In this document: piece by piece, positions 38,440 to 47,606 of the stretch
Position numbering within the stretch: the stretch's first letter is position 1
Layout: each line of letters starts with the position of its first letter
Origin: Pseudoxanthomonas sp.
Lineage (GTDB): Bacteria > Pseudomonadota > Gammaproteobacteria > Xanthomonadales > Xanthomonadaceae
NCBI GenBank assembly: GCA_017745195.1
Contig: JAGHZW010000202.1
Location: forward strand, 21,645-74,453
Direction: 5' to 3'
DNA: 52,809 nt
Made by a program: the position numbers and the translations under genes
The notes under the pieces: generated by a model
Database searches by the model: none
Seen by the model: the letters and a program-made list of their open reading frames with translations, nothing else
What the model was told of the DNA's origin: nothing

Positions 38440-40686
38440 ATGACCGAAACCCTCCGCCCGACCTTCCACGGCTTCGAACAGATCCCGCTGCGCGAGTACG
38501 CCGAGCGCGCCTACCTGGACTATTCGATGTACGTGGTCCTGGACCGCGCCCTGCCCTTCGTCGGCGACGGGCTCAAGCCGGTGCAGCGGCGCATCGTCTA
38601 TTCGATGAGCGAGCTGGGCCTGAACGCCGCGTCCAAGCCGAAGAAGTCCGCGCGCACCGTCGGCGACGTGATCGGCAAGTACCACCCGCACGGCGACTCG
38701 GCCTGCTACGAGGCGCTGGTGCTGATGGCCCAGCCGTTCTCCTACCGCTATCCGCTGATCGAGGGCCAGGGCAACTTCGGCTCCACCGACGACCCCAAGT
38801 CGTTCGCGGCCATGCGCTACACCGAATCCAAGCTCACCCCGATCGCCGAGGTGCTGCTGGGCGAGCTGGGCCAGGGCACCGTCGACTGGGTGCCGAACTT
38901 CGACGGCACCCTGGAGGAACCGAGCTGGATGCCGGCGCGGCTGCCGCACCTGCTGCTCAATGGCACCACCGGCATCGCGGTCGGCATGGCCACCGACGTG
39001 CCGCCGCACAACCTCAATGAAGTGGTCAGCGCCTGCGTGCGCCTGCTCGACGATCCGGCCGCCAGCGTCGCCGACCTGTGCGAGCACGTGCGCGGCCCGG
39101 ACTACCCGACCGGCGCGGAGATCATCACCGGCGCGTCGGACCTGCGCACGATGTACGAGACCGGCAACGGCAGCGTCCGCGCGCGCGCGACCTGGACCAA
39201 GGAAGCCACCGGCAACTTCGTGGTCACCGCCCTGCCCTACCAGGTCTCGCCGTCCAAGGTGATCGAGCAGATCGCCGCGCAGATGCGCGCCAAGAAGCTG
39301 CCGTGGCTGGAGGACATCCGCGACGAGTCCGACCACGCCAACCCGGTGCGGGTGGTGCTGGTGCCGCGCTCCAACCGGGTCGACGCCGAGCAGCTGATGG
39401 GCCACCTGTTCGCGACCACCGACCTGGAGAAGAGCTACCGGGTCAACCTCAATGTGATCGGCCTGGATGGCAAGCCGGCGGTCAAGAACCTCAAGACCCT
39501 GCTCGCCGAGTGGCTCACGTTCCGCACCGACACCGTGGCCCGCCGCCTCAAGCACCGCCAGGAAAAGGTCGAGCGCCGCCTGCACCTGCTGGAAGGCCTG
39601 CTGGTCGCCTTCCTCAACCTGGACGAGGTGATCCGGATCATCCGCACCGAGGACGAACCGAAGGCGGCGCTGATCGCGCGCTTCGGCCTGTCCGAGGAGC
39701 AGGCCGACTACATCCTCGAAACCCGCCTCAAGCAGCTGGCCCGCCTGGAAGAAATGAAGATCCGCGGCGAGCAGGACGAGCTGGCCAAGGAACTGGAGCG
39801 CATCGTCGCCATCCTCGGCAGCCCGACCAGGCTGAAGAAGCTGGTCAAGGACGAGCTGCTGGCCGATGCGAAGAAGTTCGGCGACGAGCGCCGCTCGCCG
39901 CTGGTCCAGCGCGACGCGGCGCAGGCGATCGACGAGACCGAACTGGTGCCGAGCGAGCCGATGACCGTGGTCCTGTCGGAGAAGGGCTGGATCCGCGCGG
40001 CCAAGGGCCATGACGTCGATGCCGCCGGCCTCTCCTATCGCGAGGGCGACAGCCTTCTGGCGGCGGTGAAGAGCCGCAGCACCCAGCAGGTCGCGTTCCT
40101 CGACTCGACCGGGCGCAGCTATTCGACCGCGGTGCACACGCTGCCTTCGGCGCGCGGCAACGGCGAACCGCTGACTGGCCGCTTCTCGCCGGCAGCGGGC
40201 GCGTCGTTCCAGGCGGCGGCCAGCGGCGACAACGACACCCGCTTCGTGCTGGTGTCCTCGCACGGCTACGGCTTCGTCACCCGCTTCGAGAACCTCACCG
40301 GCCGCAACAAGGCCGGCAAGGCGATGCTCAACCTGACCCCGAACGCGCGCGTGTTGCAGCCAGCCGCGGTCGCCAGCGTCGACAGCGACCGGATCGTGGC
40401 GGTGACCAGCGCCGGCCATCTGCTGGCGATTCCGGCCAGCGAGCTGCCCGAGCTGGACAAGGGCAAGGGCAACAAGCTGATCGACATCCCCAAGGCCAAG
40501 CTCGGCACCGAGCGCGTGGTCGCGGTGGCCGCGCTCGCGCCCGGGCAGAAGCTGCAGGTGCTCAGCGGCCAGCGGACGATGACGCTGTCGTTCAAGGAGC
40601 TGGACGAGTACGTGGGCGCGCGGGCGACGCGGGGCGGGTTGCTGCCGCGGGGGTGGCAGAAGGTGGATGGCCTGGCTGTCGAATAG
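38440..40686 (+). CDS. parC: DNA topoisomerase IV subunit A
   Basis: A 748-residue type IIA topoisomerase subunit that decatenates daughter chromosomes with ParE. The catalytic Tyr is Y127 ([10 protein letters not shown]). The quinolone-resistance region [12 protein letters not shown] has Ser87 and Glu91, the equivalents of E. coli S80 and E84, so it is of the susceptible type. The N-terminus [20 protein letters not shown] and the lack of the GyrA-box region favour ParC over GyrA. ATG 38440; TAGAAT at 38397-38402 may be its -10 element. Confidence 0.95.
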   Translation: MTETLRPTFHGFEQIPLREYAERAYLDYSMYVVLDRALPFVGDGLKPVQRRIVYSMSELGLNAASKPKKSARTVGDVIGKYHPHGDSACYEALVLMAQPFSYRYPLIEGQGNFGSTDDPKSFAAMRYTESKLTPIAEVLLGELGQGTVDWVPNFDGTLEEPSWMPARLPHLLLNGTTGIAVGMATDVPPHNLNEVVSACVRLLDDPAASVADLCEHVRGPDYPTGAEIITGASDLRTMYETGNGSVRARATWTKEATGNFVVTALPYQVSPSKVIEQIAAQMRAKKLPWLEDIRDESDHANPVRVVLVPRSNRVDAEQLMGHLFATTDLEKSYRVNLNVIGLDGKPAVKNLKTLLAEWLTFRTDTVARRLKHRQEKVERRLHLLEGLLVAFLNLDEVIRIIRTEDEPKAALIARFGLSEEQADYILETRLKQLARLEEMKIRGEQDELAKELERIVAILGSPTRLKKLVKDELLADAKKFGDERRSPLVQRDAAQAIDETELVPSEPMTVVLSEKGWIRAAKGHDVDAAGLSYREGDSLLAAVKSRSTQQVAFLDSTGRSYSTAVHTLPSARGNGEPLTGRFSPAAGASFQAAASGDNDTRFVLVSSHGYGFVTRFENLTGRNKAGKAMLNLTPNARVLQPAAVASVDSDRIVAVTSAGHLLAIPASELPELDKGKGNKLIDIPKAKLGTERVVAVAALAPGQKLQVLSGQRTMTLSFKELDEYVGARATRGGLLPRGWQKVDGLAVE

Positions 40687-40852
40687 CGTTTCATTGCCGC
40701 AGCGCGCGGCGGCGCGTCAGGCGCCGTCGCAAGCCGGTCGTACTAGGGCGCGGGCGCGGCAGAAGGCCGACAGCCTGGTCGTCGAACAGCAGTTCGTCAC
40801 GCGCGTCGCGAAGACGCGGCGCGGTAACCCAGCACACGGGAAGGACGCACGC

Positions 40853-41509
40853 ATGGAACCGGATTTCTGGCTGCAACGCTGGCAGGAAGGCCGCACCGGC
40901 TTCCATGGCGCCGAGGTAATGCCTCTGCTGATGAAGCACTGGCCATTGCTGGAGGTGCCGGCCACGGGCCGCGTGTTCGTGCCGCTGGCCGGCAAGACCC
41001 TGGACATGCACTGGCTCGCCGGGCGTGGCCATGAGGTACTCGGCGCCGAACTGTCGCCGCTGGCAGTCGACGCGTTCTTCGCTGAAGCCGGGTTGACGCC
41101 CGAGGTGTCGACCGCCGCGGACGGCGTGCATCACCGCGCCGGCCGCATCGACCTGGTCTGCGGCGACGTGTTCGCGCTTTCGGCATCGACGCTCGGCGAC
41201 ATGGCCGCCGTCTACGACCGCGCCGCGCTCATCGCCCTGCCGCCGGCGATGCGGCGCCAGTACGTGGACGAGGTCTATGGTCGGCTGCCGCGAGGCTGCC
41301 GCGGCCTGCTGATCACGCTGGAGTATCCGCAGGCCGAAATGGAGGGCCCGCCGTTCTCGGTGGAGGAAGCCGAAGTGCGCGCACTGTTCGCACCGGCGTG
41401 GGAGCTCGAGCTGCTGGAACGGCGCGACATCCTGGACCAGGAGCCGCGCTTCCGCGACGGCGGCATAAGTAGCCTTTCGACCGCGGTCTACCGCCTGCAG
41501 CGGCGCTGA
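40853..41509 (+). CDS. tpm: Thiopurine S-methyltransferase
   Basis: A 218-residue SAM-dependent methyltransferase of the TPMT family. It starts EPDFWLQRWQEGRTGFHG as in Pseudomonas Tpm, followed by the SAM-binding motif VFVPLAGKTLDMHWLAGRGHEVLGAE and YDRAALIALPPAMR. In bacteria it methylates selenium and tellurium species and thiopurines. ATG 40853 follows GGGAAGGA; the open frame upstream has no similarity. The 166-bp gap after parC holds only GC-rich sequence. It converges on a bacterioferritin gene. Confidence 0.93.
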   Translation: MEPDFWLQRWQEGRTGFHGAEVMPLLMKHWPLLEVPATGRVFVPLAGKTLDMHWLAGRGHEVLGAELSPLAVDAFFAEAGLTPEVSTAADGVHHRAGRIDLVCGDVFALSASTLGDMAAVYDRAALIALPPAMRRQYVDEVYGRLPRGCRGLLITLEYPQAEMEGPPFSVEEAEVRALFAPAWELELLERRDILDQEPRFRDGGISSLSTAVYRLQRR

Positions 41510-41536
41510 GCCGCCGCCTCGCCTGCGCGCGGCTCA
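41507..41536. terminator. Stop-codon palindrome between tpm and bfr
   Basis: TGAGCCGC (41507-41514), 14-nt loop, GCGGCTCA (41529-41536). The left TGA is the tpm stop and the right TCA is the bfr stop on the other strand. Confidence 0.45.
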
Positions 41537-42025
41537 ACCGTGCGCGGGACTGCCGTCGCTGTCGATCTTCGACAGCTGGTAGTTCTCCAGCCCGATCCGC
41601 TTGATCAGGCCCAGCTGCTGCTCCAGCCACCAGGCATGGTCTTCCTCGGTGTCCTTGAGCTGGGCCAGCAGCACGTCGCGGCTGACGTAGTCCTGCTTCT
41701 CTTCGCACAGCTTCATCGCCGCGGCCAGGTTGGCCCGCACCTGGTACTCGACCTTCAGGTCGGCCTCGAGCATCTCGACCACGGTCACGCCGGGCGTGAA
41801 CGCGTGCGGGCGCATGTCCGGGGTGCCTTCCAGGAACAGGATCCGGCGCAGGATCGCATCCGCGTGCTCGGTCTCCTCCTGCATCTCGTGGCTGATCCGC
41901 GCGTACAGCGCCTTCAGGCCCTGGTCCTCGTAGCGGCGCGAATGCAGGAAATACTGGTCGCGCGCGGCCAGTTCGCCGCGCAGCAGCTCCTTCAGGCAGT
42001 CGATGACTTCGGGGTGGCCTTTCAT
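41534..42025 (-). CDS. bfr: Bacterioferritin-like iron storage protein lacking the heme-ligand Met
   Basis: A 163-residue four-helix-bundle protein aligned easily with E. coli Bfr ([26 protein letters not shown]-like [23 protein letters not shown]). Ferroxidase ligands are present: E18, E51, H54, and E93, E126, H129 (one-residue deletion before E93). At the position of the heme ligand Met52, however, the sequence is Thr (EETEHAD). This subunit probably does not bind bridging heme, like the ferritin-type partner in two-subunit systems. ATG 42025. Confidence 0.88.
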   Translation of the reverse strand: MKGHPEVIDCLKELLRGELAARDQYFLHSRRYEDQGLKALYARISHEMQEETEHADAILRRILFLEGTPDMRPHAFTPGVTVVEMLEADLKVEYQVRANLAAAMKLCEEKQDYVSRDVLLAQLKDTEEDHAWWLEQQLGLIKRIGLENYQLSKIDSDGSPAHG

Positions 42026-42195
42026 GGTCGTACTCCGGTAACTCCAGGCGCGCAGTGTGCCGCAAACCGCCGGCCGACGTTCCAATCGGACTCAGTCGCA
42101 TCGAGGCGTGCGCGGGATCGACGGGCGGGCATGGAATAATCCGGCGCAGCCGCCGACCACACCGGTACCGGCAGCCCACATGCAAAGGGGAACGC

Positions 42196-44592
42196 ATGCT
42201 TCGCTGGATCCGACGTCTCGCCGCGCTGCTGCTCGTGCTCGTCCTCCTCGTCTTGCTGTCGGCCTGGTGGCTGCTGCGCGGCAGCCTGCCCGCGCTGGAC
42301 GGGGAGTTTGCCCCGGCGGCGGCCGGCGTGACCGCGCCGGTGACGATCCAGCGCGACGCGCTCGGCGTGGTCACCATCGACGCGGCCAGCGAAGCCGACG
42401 CGATGCGCGCGCTGGGCTTCGTGCACGCGCAGGAACGCTATTTCGAGATGGACCTGATGCGGCGCACCGCGGCCGGCGAACTGGCCGAGCTGTTCGGGCC
42501 GGCCGCGGTCGAAGTGGACCAGCAGAACCGGGTGCACCGTTTGCGCGCGCGCGTCCATGCCCACCTGCCCAAGGCGCTCGGCACCAAGGCCGACGTGCTG
42601 GCCGCCTACCGCGATGGCGCCAATGCCGGACTGGCCGGGCTGCGCACCCGGCCGTGGGCCTACCTGCTGCTGCGCCAGCAGCCGCGCGCCTGGTCGCTGG
42701 AGGATTCGGTGCTGGTCGGCCTGGCGATGTACGGCGACCTGCAGGACAACCGCAACCGCGGCGAACTGGCGTTGTCGCGGATCATCGGCGTGGTGCCACC
42801 GGCGCTGTACGCGCTCATCGCCCACGACGGCAGCAGCTGGGATGCGCCGCTCTTCGGCGGTCCACGCGGCGACGCGGCGCTGCCGGACGCGACCACGCTG
42901 GACCTGCGCAAGCTGGCCACCGCGACCGGCACCGCCGCCGTCATGCAGGAACCGCCCGATGTGGTCGGCAGCAACAACTTCGCCGTAGCCGGCGCGCTCA
43001 CCGCCGACGGCCGCGCCATCCTCGCCGACGACATGCACCTGGCCCTGCGCGCGCCCAACGTGTGGTTCCGCGCGCGCCTGCGCTACCCGGATCCGCGCGC
43101 GCCCGGCGGCCGGGTCGATGTCAGCGGCTTCACCCTGCCCGGCATCCCGGCGGTGATCGTCGGCAGCAACGGCCACGTCGCCTGGGGCTTCACCAACAGC
43201 TACATCGATACCGCCGATTTCGCATGGATGCCGGAGTCGCACAAGGAATGGGCACTGCGCGAGTACGACGAGCCGATCCGGGTCGCCGGTGCCGCGACGG
43301 TACCGTTCAAGGTGCGCGAGAGCGAGTGGGGCCCGGTACTGTACGAACAAGCCGATGGCAGCGTGCTGACGTTGCGCTGGGCCGCGCAGCTCCCTGGCGC
43401 GGTGCGCCTGGATTTCGCCGACATGGCCCTCGCTGGCAACCTGGAGCAGGCGCTGGCCGTAGCCGATCGCGCCGGCGTGCCGGTACAGAACCTGATGCTG
43501 GCCGACAGCGCCGGCCGGATCGCCTGGCGCCTGGTCGGCGCACGCCCGGATCGCGGGCCCGGCTACCCGCCGGACAAGATCGCATTCGATGGCCGGCTGG
43601 AGGTGCGAGCGGCGCCGGGCATGCCGGGGATACCGGACTACGCGCCCTGGTCGTTGCGCAGCGACCAGGCACCCAGCCTGGTCGATCCGCCTTCGCACCG
43701 GCTGTGGACGGCGAACAACCGCGTGGTCGACGACGCCACCCTGGCGGTGGTCGGCAACGCCGGCTACGACCTTGGCGCGCGCGCCAGCCAGATCCGTGAT
43801 GGCCTGTTCGCACGCGAACGCTTCGGCGAACGCGACCTGCTGGCGATCCAGCTGGACGATCGCGCGCTGTTCCTGGCGCGCTGGTATCCGCTGCTGCGCC
43901 AGGTCGTGGCCGGCTCGGACGATCCGGCGCTGCAGCGCCTGGAAGCGGCCAGCCGCCACTGGGACGGCCACGCGGCGATCGATTCGACCAGCTACCGGCT
44001 GGTGCGCGGCTTCCGCGACCAGGTCCTTGACCGGATCGCCGCCGGCCTGCTCGCCCCGGCCAGGGCGCGACTCGGCGACAGCTTCCTGCCGCCGCCGCGC
44101 GGACAGCTTGAAGGCGTGGCCTGGCCGCTGCTGCAACAGCGGCCAGCGCATCTGCTGTCGCCGCAATACGCCAGCTGGGACGCGCTGCTGGTCGACGCGG
44201 CGCATCAGCTCGAACGCGAGCTTTCCGCGCGGGATCCGCAACCGGCGCACTGGACCTGGGGCACGCGCAACACCGCGGCGATCTGCCAGCCGCTGTCGCG
44301 TGCGCTGCCCGCCTTCGCCAAACAGTGGCTGTGCATGCCCGCCGAACCGCTACCCGGCGACCGCGACATGCCGCGCGTGCAGGGTCCGTCCTTCGGCGCA
44401 TCCGAACGCATGGTGGTCTCGCCCGGCCACGAGGCCGACGGGTTCGTGCACATGCCCGGCGGGCAGAGTGGCCATCCGCTGTCGCCGTTCTGGGGCGCCG
44501 GCCACGACGACTGGGCGCACGGACGGCCCACGCCATTCCTGCCAGGACCGGCCACGCATACGCTGACGCTGCGGCCCGCGCCGACGCGATGA
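42196..44592 (+). CDS. Penicillin acylase family (Ntn-hydrolase) protein
   Basis: A 798-residue exported precursor. An N-terminal hydrophobic segment (residues 8-27) directs it to the periplasm or anchors it. Autoproteolysis is expected at G258-S259 in the motif VGSNNFAVAG, making Ser259 the N-terminal nucleophile of the beta subunit. The oxyanion region GIPAVIVGSNGHVAWGFTN and the C-terminal FGASERMVVSPGHEADGF with the HPLSPFWGAGHDDW segment fit the family. Relatives hydrolyse beta-lactam side chains or N-acyl-homoserine lactones; quorum quenching is possible but not shown. ATG 42196 follows AAAGGGG. Confidence 0.92.
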   Translation: MLRWIRRLAALLLVLVLLVLLSAWWLLRGSLPALDGEFAPAAAGVTAPVTIQRDALGVVTIDAASEADAMRALGFVHAQERYFEMDLMRRTAAGELAELFGPAAVEVDQQNRVHRLRARVHAHLPKALGTKADVLAAYRDGANAGLAGLRTRPWAYLLLRQQPRAWSLEDSVLVGLAMYGDLQDNRNRGELALSRIIGVVPPALYALIAHDGSSWDAPLFGGPRGDAALPDATTLDLRKLATATGTAAVMQEPPDVVGSNNFAVAGALTADGRAILADDMHLALRAPNVWFRARLRYPDPRAPGGRVDVSGFTLPGIPAVIVGSNGHVAWGFTNSYIDTADFAWMPESHKEWALREYDEPIRVAGAATVPFKVRESEWGPVLYEQADGSVLTLRWAAQLPGAVRLDFADMALAGNLEQALAVADRAGVPVQNLMLADSAGRIAWRLVGARPDRGPGYPPDKIAFDGRLEVRAAPGMPGIPDYAPWSLRSDQAPSLVDPPSHRLWTANNRVVDDATLAVVGNAGYDLGARASQIRDGLFARERFGERDLLAIQLDDRALFLARWYPLLRQVVAGSDDPALQRLEAASRHWDGHAAIDSTSYRLVRGFRDQVLDRIAAGLLAPARARLGDSFLPPPRGQLEGVAWPLLQQRPAHLLSPQYASWDALLVDAAHQLERELSARDPQPAHWTWGTRNTAAICQPLSRALPAFAKQWLCMPAEPLPGDRDMPRVQGPSFGASERMVVSPGHEADGFVHMPGGQSGHPLSPFWGAGHDDWAHGRPTPFLPGPATHTLTLRPAPTR

Positions 44593-44668
44593 CATGGGAC
44601 CTTCGCCCACCACGCCGCGGCGCCATGCATGGCGCACAATCCCCCCAGTCCAACGGAGAACCGCCGCG

Positions 44669-44983
44669 ATGCACGCACGCCATGTCGTCCTTCCCGCACT
44701 CCTGGCCACGACCCTGCTGGCAGGCTGCAGCTCGGTGCAGCCGGATCCGGGCGCGCCCGGTCATTTCGGCAGCGCCGCCGGCGCCTGCAACGCCGATCCG
44801 GTCGCGTGGGCGGTGGGTAAGCAGGCCGAACAGGAGACGATGCGCCGCGTGTGGCACGAAAGCGGCGCCGGCCTGATCCGTCCGATCGGCCCCGATACCG
44901 CGGTGACCCGCGACTTCCGGCCCGACCGGGTCAACGTCGAGATCGACCGCAACAACACCATCACCCGCATCACCTGCGGCTAG
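44669..44983 (+). CDS. I78-family peptidase inhibitor lipoprotein
   Basis: A 104-residue putative lipoprotein. The signal ends in the lipobox LLAGC (C20). The mature part has the I78 pattern: ACNADPVAWAVGK, an Arg/Gly segment (RPIGPDTAVTRDFRPDRVNVEID) and a final Cys (ITRITCG), so one disulfide is likely. Known members inhibit serine proteases; the target here is unknown. ATG 44669 follows GGAG. It follows the acylase gene by 76 bp. Confidence 0.82.
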   Translation: MHARHVVLPALLATTLLAGCSSVQPDPGAPGHFGSAAGACNADPVAWAVGKQAEQETMRRVWHESGAGLIRPIGPDTAVTRDFRPDRVNVEIDRNNTITRITCG

Positions 44984-45011
44984 GCGGCCATAGCCTGACC
45001 GGCGTGACGGA

Positions 45012-45455
45012 TCAGCGCGGCTGGCGAAGGCGCACGGTCCACTCCACTTCCAGCAGGTGCCCGGGCTGGTACAGCCGGCGCACCTCCACCCAGGTGGCAG
45101 CCGGATAGCGCGCATCCGGGAAGAAGCGCTTGCGCCCGGGAATCGCCCGGATCAGCGCGTCGAGGTCGGTGGTGTAGATGGTCTCGCGCACGACCTGGCT
45201 GCTGTCGGCGCCGAAGCGTTGCAGGATCGCGGTCAGGCGCCGGTAGCAGTCCGCCACCGCCGCCTCCATGTCGGCGCCTTCGCAGGCCACGCCGGACAGG
45301 TACAGCAGGTCGCCGTCCTGGACCACGCCGCTGTAGCCGATGTCCTGTTCCCAGGCATCGATGTTGTGCCGGACGAGGTCCGGCCGTTCGGTTCCGGCCG
45401 CCTGGAGCGCACCGGATGCCGACAGCAGTGCCAGCAGTGCAAGTTGGATGCGCAT
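45012..45455 (-). CDS. Exported RidA/YjgF-like protein without the usual active-site Arg
   Basis: A 147-residue RidA-fold protein preceded by a signal peptide (LLALLSASGALQAAG, cleavage near 20). Fold segments are GVVQDGDLLYLSGVA, VVRETIYTTDLDALI and LLEVEWTVRL. Enamine/imine deaminases have an Arg in a PARSxV-type motif; here it reads YPAATWVEV, so that Arg is replaced by Ala. Deaminase activity is therefore doubtful, and export is unusual for a family that acts on cytosolic PLP-enzyme intermediates. ATG 45455 restores the signal peptide. Confidence 0.85.
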   Translation of the reverse strand: MRIQLALLALLSASGALQAAGTERPDLVRHNIDAWEQDIGYSGVVQDGDLLYLSGVACEGADMEAAVADCYRRLTAILQRFGADSSQVVRETIYTTDLDALIRAIPGRKRFFPDARYPAATWVEVRRLYQPGHLLEVEWTVRLRQPR

Positions 45456-45542
45456 GACGTCCCCTTCCGCGTCGACTTGTTTCCCCGACCCGACGCAACC
45501 CGGTGCAGCCGCGCTTCCGCGTGACCGCACCGGACTGTGGCG

Positions 45543-47237
45543 TCAGCCCGCCAGCGCCTGCTCGTGCACGCCGGCCACCGCGCGGCCGGACGGATCGGCC
45601 ATCTTCGCGAAGCTCGCATCCCAGGCGATCGCCGCCGGCGAGGAGCAGGCGATCGACTTGCCGCCCGGCACCGTGTCCGCCGCAGCCGGGGTCGGGTAGA
45701 AGCGCTCGAACACCGAACGGTAGAAATAGGCTTCCTTGGTCTGCGGCGGGTTCACCGGGAAGCGCTTGTCGGCAGCGGCCAACTCGCGGTCGCTGACCTG
45801 CGCTTCGGCATGCGCCTTCAGCCCGTCGATCCAGCCGTAGCCGACGCCGTCACTGAACTGCTCCTTCTGCCGCCACAGGATCTGCTCGGGCAGGTAGCCG
45901 TCGAAGGCCTGGCGCAGCACGCCCTTCTCCATCCGCTGCGGGCCTGCTTCGCCCTTGCGCACCATCTTGTGGCGGGCGTCCATGCGCATGGCCACGTCGA
46001 GGAACTCGCGGTCCAGGAACGGCACGCGCGGCTCCACGCCCCAGGCCATCATCGACTTGTTGGCGCGCAGGCAGTCGAAGTTGTTGAGCGCGTCGAGCTT
46101 GCGGATCAGCTCCTCGTGGAATTCGCGCGCGTTCGGCGCCTTGTGGAAGTACAGGTAGCCGCCGAACACCTCATCGCTGCCCTCGCCGGACAGCACCATC
46201 TTCACGCCCATCGCCTTGATCCGGCGCGCCAGCAGGAACATCGGCGTGGACGCGCGGATGGTGGTGACGTCGTAGGTCTCGATATGGCGGATCACTTCCG
46301 GCAGCGCGTCCAGGCCTTCCTCGAAGGTGTACTCGAAGCCGTGGTGCACGGTGCCCAGCGCCTCGGCGGCGATCTTGGCCGCCGCCAGGTCGGGCGAGCC
46401 CTTCAGGCCGATGGCGAACGAGTGCAGGCGCGGCCACCAGGCTTCGCTCTTGTCGCCATCCTCGATGCGGTGGCGGGCGTAGCGCGCGGCGACCGCGGCC
46501 ACCAGCGAGGAATCCAGGCCGCCGGACAGCAGCACGCCGTAGGGCACGTCGGTCATCAGCTGGCGATGCACGGCCGCTTCGAAGGCTTCGCGCAGTTCGG
46601 TCGGCGAAACCTCGACGCCTTCGACCGCGGCGTAGTCGCGCCACGGCCGCTCGTAGTACTTCGTCAGCTCGCCAGTGGCGGAGTCGTACCAGTGGCCGGG
46701 CGGGAACTGGGCCACGTCGGCGCAGTCGTCGACCAGCGACTTCATCTCCGAGGCCACGCGCAGGCGGCCTTCCCTGTCGTGGCCCCAGTACAGCGGCACC
46801 ACGCCGATCGGGTCGCGGGCGATGATCGCCCGGCCCTTGGCCTTGTCCCACAGGGCGAAGGCGAAGATGCCGTTGAGCCGGTTGAGGAACGAGTCCGGCT
46901 CGTCCTCCAGATACAACGCGTTGATCACCTCGCAGTCCGATTCGGTCTGGAACGCGTAGGCATGCTTCAGTTCGCCCTTGAGCCGCTTGTGGTTGTAGAT
47001 CTCGCCGTTGACCGCCAGCGCCAGGCGGCCGTCGTCCGACAGCAGGGGTTGCGAACCGCCGGCCGGATCGACGATGGCCAGGCGCTCGTGTACCAGGATC
47101 GCGCCGGCGTCGATGTACACGCCGCTCCAGTCCGGGCCGCGATGGCGCTGCCGTTGCGACAGGTCCAGCGACTGCCGGCGCAGCGCCTGCAGGTCATCGC
47201 CCGGTTGCAGGCCGAAGATGCCGAAGATCGAACACAT
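45543..47237 (-). CDS. asnB: Asparagine synthetase B (glutamine-hydrolysing)
   Basis: A 564-residue enzyme converting Asp, Gln and ATP to Asn. The N-terminal glutaminase domain begins MCSIFGIF with Cys2 as nucleophile, followed by RHRGPDWSG and NGEIYNH. The synthetase domain has the PP-loop SGGLDSSLVAA and LSGEGSDEVFGGY. Length matches E. coli AsnB. The ATG at 47237 has AGGAG upstream. Its 5' region contains an Asn-rich leader frame and terminator, so expression is probably governed by attenuation. No other gene follows closely in the operon; the RidA-like gene is 87 bp downstream. Confidence 0.97.
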   Translation of the reverse strand: MCSIFGIFGLQPGDDLQALRRQSLDLSQRQRHRGPDWSGVYIDAGAILVHERLAIVDPAGGSQPLLSDDGRLALAVNGEIYNHKRLKGELKHAYAFQTESDCEVINALYLEDEPDSFLNRLNGIFAFALWDKAKGRAIIARDPIGVVPLYWGHDREGRLRVASEMKSLVDDCADVAQFPPGHWYDSATGELTKYYERPWRDYAAVEGVEVSPTELREAFEAAVHRQLMTDVPYGVLLSGGLDSSLVAAVAARYARHRIEDGDKSEAWWPRLHSFAIGLKGSPDLAAAKIAAEALGTVHHGFEYTFEEGLDALPEVIRHIETYDVTTIRASTPMFLLARRIKAMGVKMVLSGEGSDEVFGGYLYFHKAPNAREFHEELIRKLDALNNFDCLRANKSMMAWGVEPRVPFLDREFLDVAMRMDARHKMVRKGEAGPQRMEKGVLRQAFDGYLPEQILWRQKEQFSDGVGYGWIDGLKAHAEAQVSDRELAAADKRFPVNPPQTKEAYFYRSVFERFYPTPAAADTVPGGKSIACSSPAAIAWDASFAKMADPSGRAVAGVHEQALAG

Positions 47238-47284
47238 GGGAAAACTCCTGGGTCTGGTGTGGTGTTACGGATTCGGACGGGCGT

Positions 47285-47310
47285 GGCGGACATCGGCGGC
47301 GGACATCGGC
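47285..47310. repeat. 13-bp perfect tandem repeat in the asnB leader
   Basis: GGCGGACATCGGC occurs twice head to tail (47285-47297, 47298-47310), between the attenuator terminator and the asnB ribosome binding site. No function is evident. Confidence 0.7.
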
Positions 47311-47327
47311 AGCGAAAACCCGGACAC

Positions 47328-47357
47328 AAAAAAACCCGCATCGGCCGATGCGGGTTT
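47328..47357 (-). terminator. Attenuator terminator upstream of asnB
   Basis: On the minus strand AAACCCGCATC (47357-47347), loop GGCC, GATGCGGGTTT (47342-47332), with an unbroken run of seven T (47334-47328). It stands 47 nt... more precisely 23 bp past the leader stop and about 90 bp before asnB, so in full strength it would block the gene. Its left arm can alternatively pair over 13 bp with leader segment 47410-47398. Confidence 0.92.
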
Positions 47358-47380
47358 GATGGTGACCGGGCTGTCCTGCT

Positions 47381-47479
47381 CTATGCCTGGTCGCGCTCCC
47401 GCATCGGCCGCGTACGGTTATTCGCCGCATTATTCATGCGGTTGATATTGACCGGGTTGGCGCGCAGGGCGGAATGCAT
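47381..47479 (-). CDS. Asn-rich leader peptide of asnB attenuator
   Basis: A 32-codon frame, ATG 47479 to TAG 47383-47381. Seven Asn lie at positions 8, 11, 13, 16, 17, 20 and 21; four use AAT, a codon that is rare in such GC-rich DNA. Codons 24-28 encode the antiterminator segment CGGCCGATGCGGG (47410-47398). It is the complement of the left arm of the terminator that follows. Low charged Asn-tRNA should stall the ribosome at Asn codons, leave this segment free, form the antiterminator and allow asnB transcription; rapid translation to the stop would mask it and permit termination. CCGCAU (47441-47436) can pair with AUGCGG at 47430-47425 or with the antiterminator, giving the usual mutually exclusive folds. 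No similar database family is known to me. Confidence 0.85.
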   Translation of the reverse strand: MHSALRANPVNINRMNNAANNRTRPMRERDQA

Positions 47480-47485
47480 GGACCG

Positions 47486-47515
47486 ACACTAACCCGCCCC
47501 GCGCAGGCCCCGCAA
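47486..47515 (-). promoter_or_regulatory. Candidate promoter of the asnB leader, possibly leaderless
   Basis: On the minus strand TTGCGG (47515-47510) and TAGTGT (47491-47486) are 18 bp apart. The expected start of transcription, 7 nt after the -10 element, is the A of the leader ATG (47479). No Shine-Dalgarno precedes that ATG, so a leaderless mRNA is plausible. Matches to consensus are modest. Confidence 0.45.
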
Positions 47516-47517
47516 CT

Positions 47518-47531
47518 GTTGCCTGGGCAAC
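47518..47531. promoter_or_regulatory. Palindrome in the asnB/aarF-like divergent region
   Basis: GTTGCC-TG-GGCAAC, adjacent to the -35 element of the asnB leader and 76 bp before the divergent gene. A site for a repressor or activator of either gene; no known consensus matched. Confidence 0.4.
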
Positions 47532-47606
47532 TGACAAACCGCTCACGGCATCGGGCCAATACTCCGGTCCCGCGCGCCGCACGTTCCGACGTCACCGGAG
47601 TCCGCC

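Noticed and set aside
42022-44250. 742-codon minus-strand frame opposite the acylase gene
   Set aside because: Shadow of the penicillin acylase gene, which has signal peptide, ribosome binding site and catalytic Gly-Ser.
47285-47310. Tandem 13-bp repeat as a CRISPR-like or phage attachment site
   Set aside because: Only two copies without spacers, inside the asnB leader, with no cas gene or integrase nearby.
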